From Domibacillus tundrae (GTDB lineage: Bacteria; Bacillota; Bacilli; Bacillales; Domibacillaceae), in NCBI RefSeq assembly GCF_000970675.1, contig NZ_LAJA01000001.1:806001-870000 (forward strand): a stretch of 64,000 nucleotides of DNA, written 5' to 3'. The position numbers were made by a program, and so were the translations under genes. Below the pieces are notes generated by a model. The model saw nothing but the letters and a program-made list of their open reading frames with translations. It was not told where the DNA came from and ran no database searches. Positions 60,791 to 64,000 of this stretch are shown piece after piece. Positions within the stretch are counted from its first letter, which is position 1. Every line of letters begins with the position of its first letter.

Positions 60791-61114
60791 ATGTTAAGGA
60801 TAGGAGATTGGAGAAAAGTCAAAATCGGCGGATGCCTCGAGGCAATTGGATATGTGAGCAACATTATGCAGCACGGTTTTCATGGCGAAGAGGTTGAGCT
60901 GACAAAGGTTGTCTACCTGATCGGGGGAGATCCGCAGCTGAAACAACCGACTCGGGGAATTTACTCCCCTTTGCAGCTGGAACCAGCTGATGTGGAGATG
61001 GACAAGCTGCAGGATACATCGGCTTTGATTGATTTGGCGCTTATTACAAAAGACAAGCAGTGGTTTGAAGAATTGACGGGAGGAAAACGAAAATGGCATA
61101 CCGTGGAGCAGTAA
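60791..61114 (+). CDS. IDEAL-domain-like phage protein
   Basis: A 107-residue protein. The N-terminal beta part (LRIGDWRKVKIGGCLEAIGYVSNIMQ) leads to a C-terminal IDEAL-like motif (ALIDLALITKDKQWFEELTGG). AAAGGGGTGG is 8 bases before ATG 60791. A similar leader (ribosome site and first codons) occurs near 60420, which may be a decayed copy. Function unknown. Confidence 0.65.
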   Translation: MLRIGDWRKVKIGGCLEAIGYVSNIMQHGFHGEEVELTKVVYLIGGDPQLKQPTRGIYSPLQLEPADVEMDKLQDTSALIDLALITKDKQWFEELTGGKRKWHTVEQ

Positions 61115-61371
61115 TTGAGCAGCAGTGGACGCCAGAAGAAGTCCAAGCCTATTGTATCGAAAAGTTTGAATCGAAACGGCCGGTTTATCTGCGGAAAGTG
61201 AAGCCAGAAGCAAAGGTAAAGCGCACAGTCAATTCAAATGGGAATCTCAGCAAAGCTCAATACATGCGGTTCGTGGAAAAAGGATTGAGTGATGAACACA
61301 TTTTAGCGAAGTATCAGGATTTGACGCCGGAATGTTTGGAAATGGCGAAGAAGCGGTGGGGGATTGCATAA
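61093..61371 (+). CDS. Hypothetical phage protein
   Basis: A 92-residue protein (WTPEEVQAYCIEKFESKRPVYLRKV, QYMRFVEKGLSDEHILAKYQDLTPECLEMAKKRWGI). GGGAGGAAAACGAAA precedes ATG 61093, overlapping the previous gene by 22 bases. The last part resembles a phage helix-turn-helix. Not recognised. Confidence 0.6.
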   Translation: MAYRGAVIEQQWTPEEVQAYCIEKFESKRPVYLRKVKPEAKVKRTVNSNGNLSKAQYMRFVEKGLSDEHILAKYQDLTPECLEMAKKRWGIA

Positions 61372-61558
61372 AAAAGCAGCCAGGCATGAGGACCTGACTG
61401 AAAAAATGGTTTCGAAATCTCAGGAGTTGGAATTTGGGTTGTAACAGTACCAGTATGAACCATCAGAGAAAAGTTTATGCAAAAAAGCCGAGAAAAAGTC
61501 CCCGGCTCTTAAAATATTGCTCGCAACTTTATTTTAACAGACTGGGGGCTTCTCTACT

Positions 61559-61753
61559 ATGAAAGATATCACAATTGATCCTTCCACAATGAAGCTGGAA
61601 TTGGATATAATGGAAATACCACGTACGTGCGTTTTGGTGGTCTGTGACGGGAAAGTCAAGATCAGAGAGCTGCCTCCGCATGGGGAATACAAAATTGTTA
61701 CGCACCAGGGTAAAGTGAAGCGGATGAGACGGGAAGAAGGGGAAGAGTTTTGA
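61559..61753 (+). CDS. XtrA/DUF3954-like phage protein
   Basis: A 64-residue protein (IMEIPRTCVLVVCDGKVKIRELPPHGEYKIVTHQGKVKRM in its pattern). This pattern resembles XtrA of PBSX, a small protein of phage early operons. The stop overlaps the next start by 4 bases. Confidence 0.55.
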   Translation: MKDITIDPSTMKLELDIMEIPRTCVLVVCDGKVKIRELPPHGEYKIVTHQGKVKRMRREEGEEF

Positions 61754-62496
61754 TTAAGAAAATGCTTGATATTGATATGGATTTCTTCTTAGATGATATA
61801 CCATACTTTATAACAGGAAATGAAAGATTAAATGAAGAATACTATACTCCTTGGAATGAAAAAGAATTTAGAGATTTTTTAGAGAACAAGTGTAAACTTA
61901 GTAAAGTCCAAAAAATTCCAGGTAGAATAATTACCCATCATGACCAAGCATTTGATTTTTGGAAAGAACTTATAGGTAATGGTAGAATGCATCTGCCTTT
62001 TGAAGTAACACATATTGATTCACATTCGGATCTAGGATTGGGTGATGGTTCATGGTTTCATTTAGCAACAGATTTCTTGCACTATCCAATCAATGAACGC
62101 ATTAATTTCCTGCCCAGAGAAAAAGTTATGTTGTCTAACTATCTAGCTTATACAATTGCATGCGGCTGGATTAGTAAAGTGAATTTTGTCCATCAAAACG
62201 ATTGGGATTTTAATGACTTTGTATCTATATTATTACAAGAATTTAACGATGAAAGTTATAATTTTGAATTTAAAGCCTTTGAAAAGGGATTAGATGCTGG
62301 AAAACTCGTAGAAGAGTATCGAGAACTGGCTCCTGTTAAAACTGACTCATTAGTACCATATGAAATCTTTCGAAAAGATGATTTTTCTGCAGATGAAAAA
62401 TTTGATGCATTGGTTTTTTGCCAATCACCTCAATATACACCGGCTTCTTCAGACTATATGTTAGGCATTATAAAAGAATATATTATTGAAATCTAG
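61750..62496 (+). CDS. UPF0489-like arginase-fold protein (moron)
   Basis: A 248-residue protein with segments DIDMDFFLDD, ITHHDQAFDFW, VTHIDSHSDLGLGDG and FDALVFCQSPQYTP. The Asp/His clusters fit the metal-binding pattern of the UPF0489 family, related to arginase and deacetylase folds. It is more A+T-rich than its neighbours and lies between small phage genes, so it was probably acquired separately. AAGGGGAAG precedes TTG 61750. Substrate unknown. Confidence 0.72.
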   Translation: MIKKMLDIDMDFFLDDIPYFITGNERLNEEYYTPWNEKEFRDFLENKCKLSKVQKIPGRIITHHDQAFDFWKELIGNGRMHLPFEVTHIDSHSDLGLGDGSWFHLATDFLHYPINERINFLPREKVMLSNYLAYTIACGWISKVNFVHQNDWDFNDFVSILLQEFNDESYNFEFKAFEKGLDAGKLVEEYRELAPVKTDSLVPYEIFRKDDFSADEKFDALVFCQSPQYTPASSDYMLGIIKEYIIEI

Positions 62497-62514
62497 GTTC
62501 TCTCAGCCATCTGA

Positions 62515-62566
62515 AGGACACTGAACAGACACGAAAACTCGTGCGCTGTTTGGTGTCCTTTTTTAT
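62515..62566 (+). terminator. Terminator after the UPF0489-like gene
   Basis: AGGACAC...ACAG...CACG pairs imperfectly with CTCGTG...CTGTTT...GTGTCCT, followed by TTTTTTA. Confidence 0.7.
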
Positions 62567-62590
62567 TTGCCAAAAAAAGGAGCGGAACAG

Positions 62591-62785
62591 ATGAAAACGA
62601 TGAAAGAGCAGCTGCAGCAATGGCTGAAGGTAAATGGAAAGCCCGACTTCATAGCAATAAAGCCAAAAGCGGAAAAACCACCGCAGAGAAAGCAAGAAAC
62701 ACTCACTGACCGTGAATGGAAAGAGCCCATGGGAATAGGGCGGGACAGGTTTAAACGCCACCGTGGATCTATCAGACGGAAATAA
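62591..62785 (+). CDS. Hypothetical phage protein
   Basis: A 64-residue basic protein (KTMKEQLQQWLKVNGKPDFIAIKPKAEKP). GGAG is 8 bases before ATG 62591. Not recognised; its place just upstream of the sigma factor is common in PBSX-like phages. Confidence 0.55.
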   Translation: MKTMKEQLQQWLKVNGKPDFIAIKPKAEKPPQRKQETLTDREWKEPMGIGRDRFKRHRGSIRRK

Positions 62786-62798
62786 GGAGAGGGCAAAT

Positions 62799-63446
62799 AT
62801 GCAGACACTCATTTATGAATATAAACAATCGTTGCGTGAATTAAGAAAAATGAGGCAAGCCCTCGAAGAAAAAACAGTGTTAAGCGCAGAAGATGAGCGT
62901 GACAAAAAAATCATCGGCGGCATGATCAGTGAAATGGAGTTTACCATTCAGTGGCTGGTCTCCGGCCGGAATCCTGGCCAGCTGAAAGGAGCCGAACGGA
63001 CCGGTGTGTACGCTACCGTTGACCCGAAGATACTCGAGGCCATTGTGCCGAACCAGGAACAGATGGAAGAACGCGTGATAACCAAAGAAGAGAAAGCAAT
63101 GCTGGAAGAAATGCTTTCTCCTCTTACTAAGAGAGAAAGAGATGTCTTTACGCTGATTAGGGCAGAAGGGCATTCGCACGACAAGACGGCTGTACTGCTT
63201 GGCATCACAAAAAGTTCCGTTCAAACGTTTCTGAACAGGGCAGAGAAAAAGATCCAAGCAAGAAAAGAAGGAAAGCCTGTGACGAAAGCAGAGGCAAAGA
63301 AACAGGAACGAACTCAGAAGCTGTCCCTAGTCTTAAAAGAACATCCACAAGCTAACCAGAAAACATTAGCAGAACTGACGGGCATTCCTCTAAATTCGAT
63401 CCGTCCGCTGCTTCAGTCTTTACGCAAAGAAAACCATTCTGCCTGA
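62799..63446 (+). CDS. Xpf-like phage sigma factor
   Basis: A 215-residue protein. The N-terminal part (QTLIYEYKQSLRELRKMRQALEE...ISEMEFTIQWLVSGR) is the phage-specific start, and the central part is a sigma region 4 helix-turn-helix (LTKRERDVFTLIRAEGHSHDKTAVLLGITKSSVQTFLNRAEKK in pattern). The C-terminal segment has a second winged-helix look (LAELTGIPLNSIRPLLQSLRKE). It resembles Xpf of PBSX and should turn on late genes. AAGGAGAGG precedes ATG 62799. Confidence 0.78.
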   Translation: MQTLIYEYKQSLRELRKMRQALEEKTVLSAEDERDKKIIGGMISEMEFTIQWLVSGRNPGQLKGAERTGVYATVDPKILEAIVPNQEQMEERVITKEEKAMLEEMLSPLTKRERDVFTLIRAEGHSHDKTAVLLGITKSSVQTFLNRAEKKIQARKEGKPVTKAEAKKQERTQKLSLVLKEHPQANQKTLAELTGIPLNSIRPLLQSLRKENHSA

Positions 63447-63535
63447 TCTGCCGCACCGCATCCTTAGGGATTACTCCCAATTCAGAAATGAAAGGGAGGC
63501 AGCTTTTCAGCTCATTTATTTATAGGAGGAAGCGT

Positions 63536-63910
63536 ATGGAGACCTCAGCCAAGGATATTGACTTTAAGAAGGTCCAAAACATTATAAAAGAAGAATTAAA
63601 GCAGTTTGTCGCCTTGAAAGTATGGGTGGAAAACCAGAAAGAAGTGATACAGGCAGAGGCAGATGGTCCTCTTTTTCCGATCCTGAGCAAAACAGAGAAA
63701 CAGAACGAACGGAAGTATAAGCAGATCCAGCGTACACTCGATTTTGCGCTGGATGACATAGAAAGAGAGATTATCACTCAGAAGTATTTGGATCCTTCAA
63801 GACCGACAGACCTGTTTATTTATCTGGAATTAGGGATGAAAAAAGAAGCCTATTATAAGAAAAAGAAATCAGCCATTTACTCCATGGCCAAAGCGTTAAG
63901 CATTATCTAG
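63536..63910 (+). CDS. ArpU family late transcription regulator
   Basis: A 124-residue protein (DIDFKKVQNIIKEELKQFVALKVWV, RKYKQIQRTLDFALDDIEREIITQKYLD, YYKKKKSAIYSMAKALSII). The DIEREIITQKYLD and K-x4-Y pattern fits ArpU-like regulators, usually the last gene before the phage terminase. AGGAGG is placed before ATG 63536. The remaining 90 bases show no gene start. Confidence 0.75.
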   Translation: METSAKDIDFKKVQNIIKEELKQFVALKVWVENQKEVIQAEADGPLFPILSKTEKQNERKYKQIQRTLDFALDDIEREIITQKYLDPSRPTDLFIYLELGMKKEAYYKKKKSAIYSMAKALSII

Positions 63911-64000
63911 CAAAAAAGCAAGGTCCATTGTTTATATAAAAGCCCAAGAGAAAAAAGGCTGTAACGTTACAGGGGCTTTGCTAAAGTCTACGCTCGAAAA

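Noticed and set aside
1-64000. tRNA, rRNA or autonomous insertion sequence
   Set aside because: I saw no tRNA-like cloverleaf, rRNA segment or transposase gene. The only recombinase is the phage serine integrase.

Overview
The window is a low-to-moderate GC Firmicute chromosome, almost certainly a member of the Bacillaceae. Its left half follows the Bacillus subtilis gene order from cccA-trmK-yqfO-ispH through the zinc uptake, ispG, sodA, pbpA, pst, yqg and glcK genes to comGA-comGB. I cannot fix the genus from sequence alone.

1-35,227 is conserved core chromosome. It holds tRNA modification (trmK), isoprenoid synthesis (ispH, ispG), DNA repair (nfo), an RNA helicase (cshB), a Zur-controlled zinc importer with its regulator, a Na/Pi symporter-like protein, Mn superoxide dismutase, a class B penicillin-binding protein, a PhoP-box-controlled pstSCAB operon, a glycosyltransferase cluster, ribosomal protein L33, a rhomboid protease, glucokinase, an LtaS-type enzyme, an Spx-family regulator and the start of the comG competence operon. 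A GC-rich palindromic element, flanked by two copies of a terminator hairpin, sits between the Na/Pi gene and sodA.

At about 35,228-35,245 comGC is cut after its first 16 codons, at the prepilin cleavage motif, by a prophage. The prophage continues past the right edge, so attR and the rest of comGC are not in the window. A large serine recombinase lies just inside the left attachment site.

35.2-51.1 kb is an unusual cargo segment. It carries a methyl-accepting chemotaxis protein, CheW, a secreted nuclease, a KinB-like histidine kinase, an ImmA/IrrE peptidase, a DEAH helicase with a small partner, and a divergent 1093-residue HD plus Hsp90-type ATPase protein. The kinase and the helicase share an almost identical promoter block with two TGTCG repeats 10 bp apart, which resemble tandem Spo0A boxes. 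Behind this segment are nested inverted repeats and a duplicated tail of the repressor gene, which look like recombination scars.

51.1-64 kb is the phage control and replication module: XRE repressor with GTGCA-N5-TGCAC operators, Cro-like protein, YqaI-, YqaJ- and RecT-like recombination proteins, DnaD-like initiator with internal iterons, SPP1 gp39-like loader, DnaB helicase, RusA, several small proteins, a UPF0489 protein, an Xpf-like sigma factor and an ArpU regulator. The structural genes should follow beyond the window.

The best candidate for an undescribed system is the cargo at 41.8-49.9 kb: a predicted helicase plus HD-Hsp90 defence module that shares a promoter with a phosphorelay-type kinase, carried on a prophage that also breaks the competence pilus operon.
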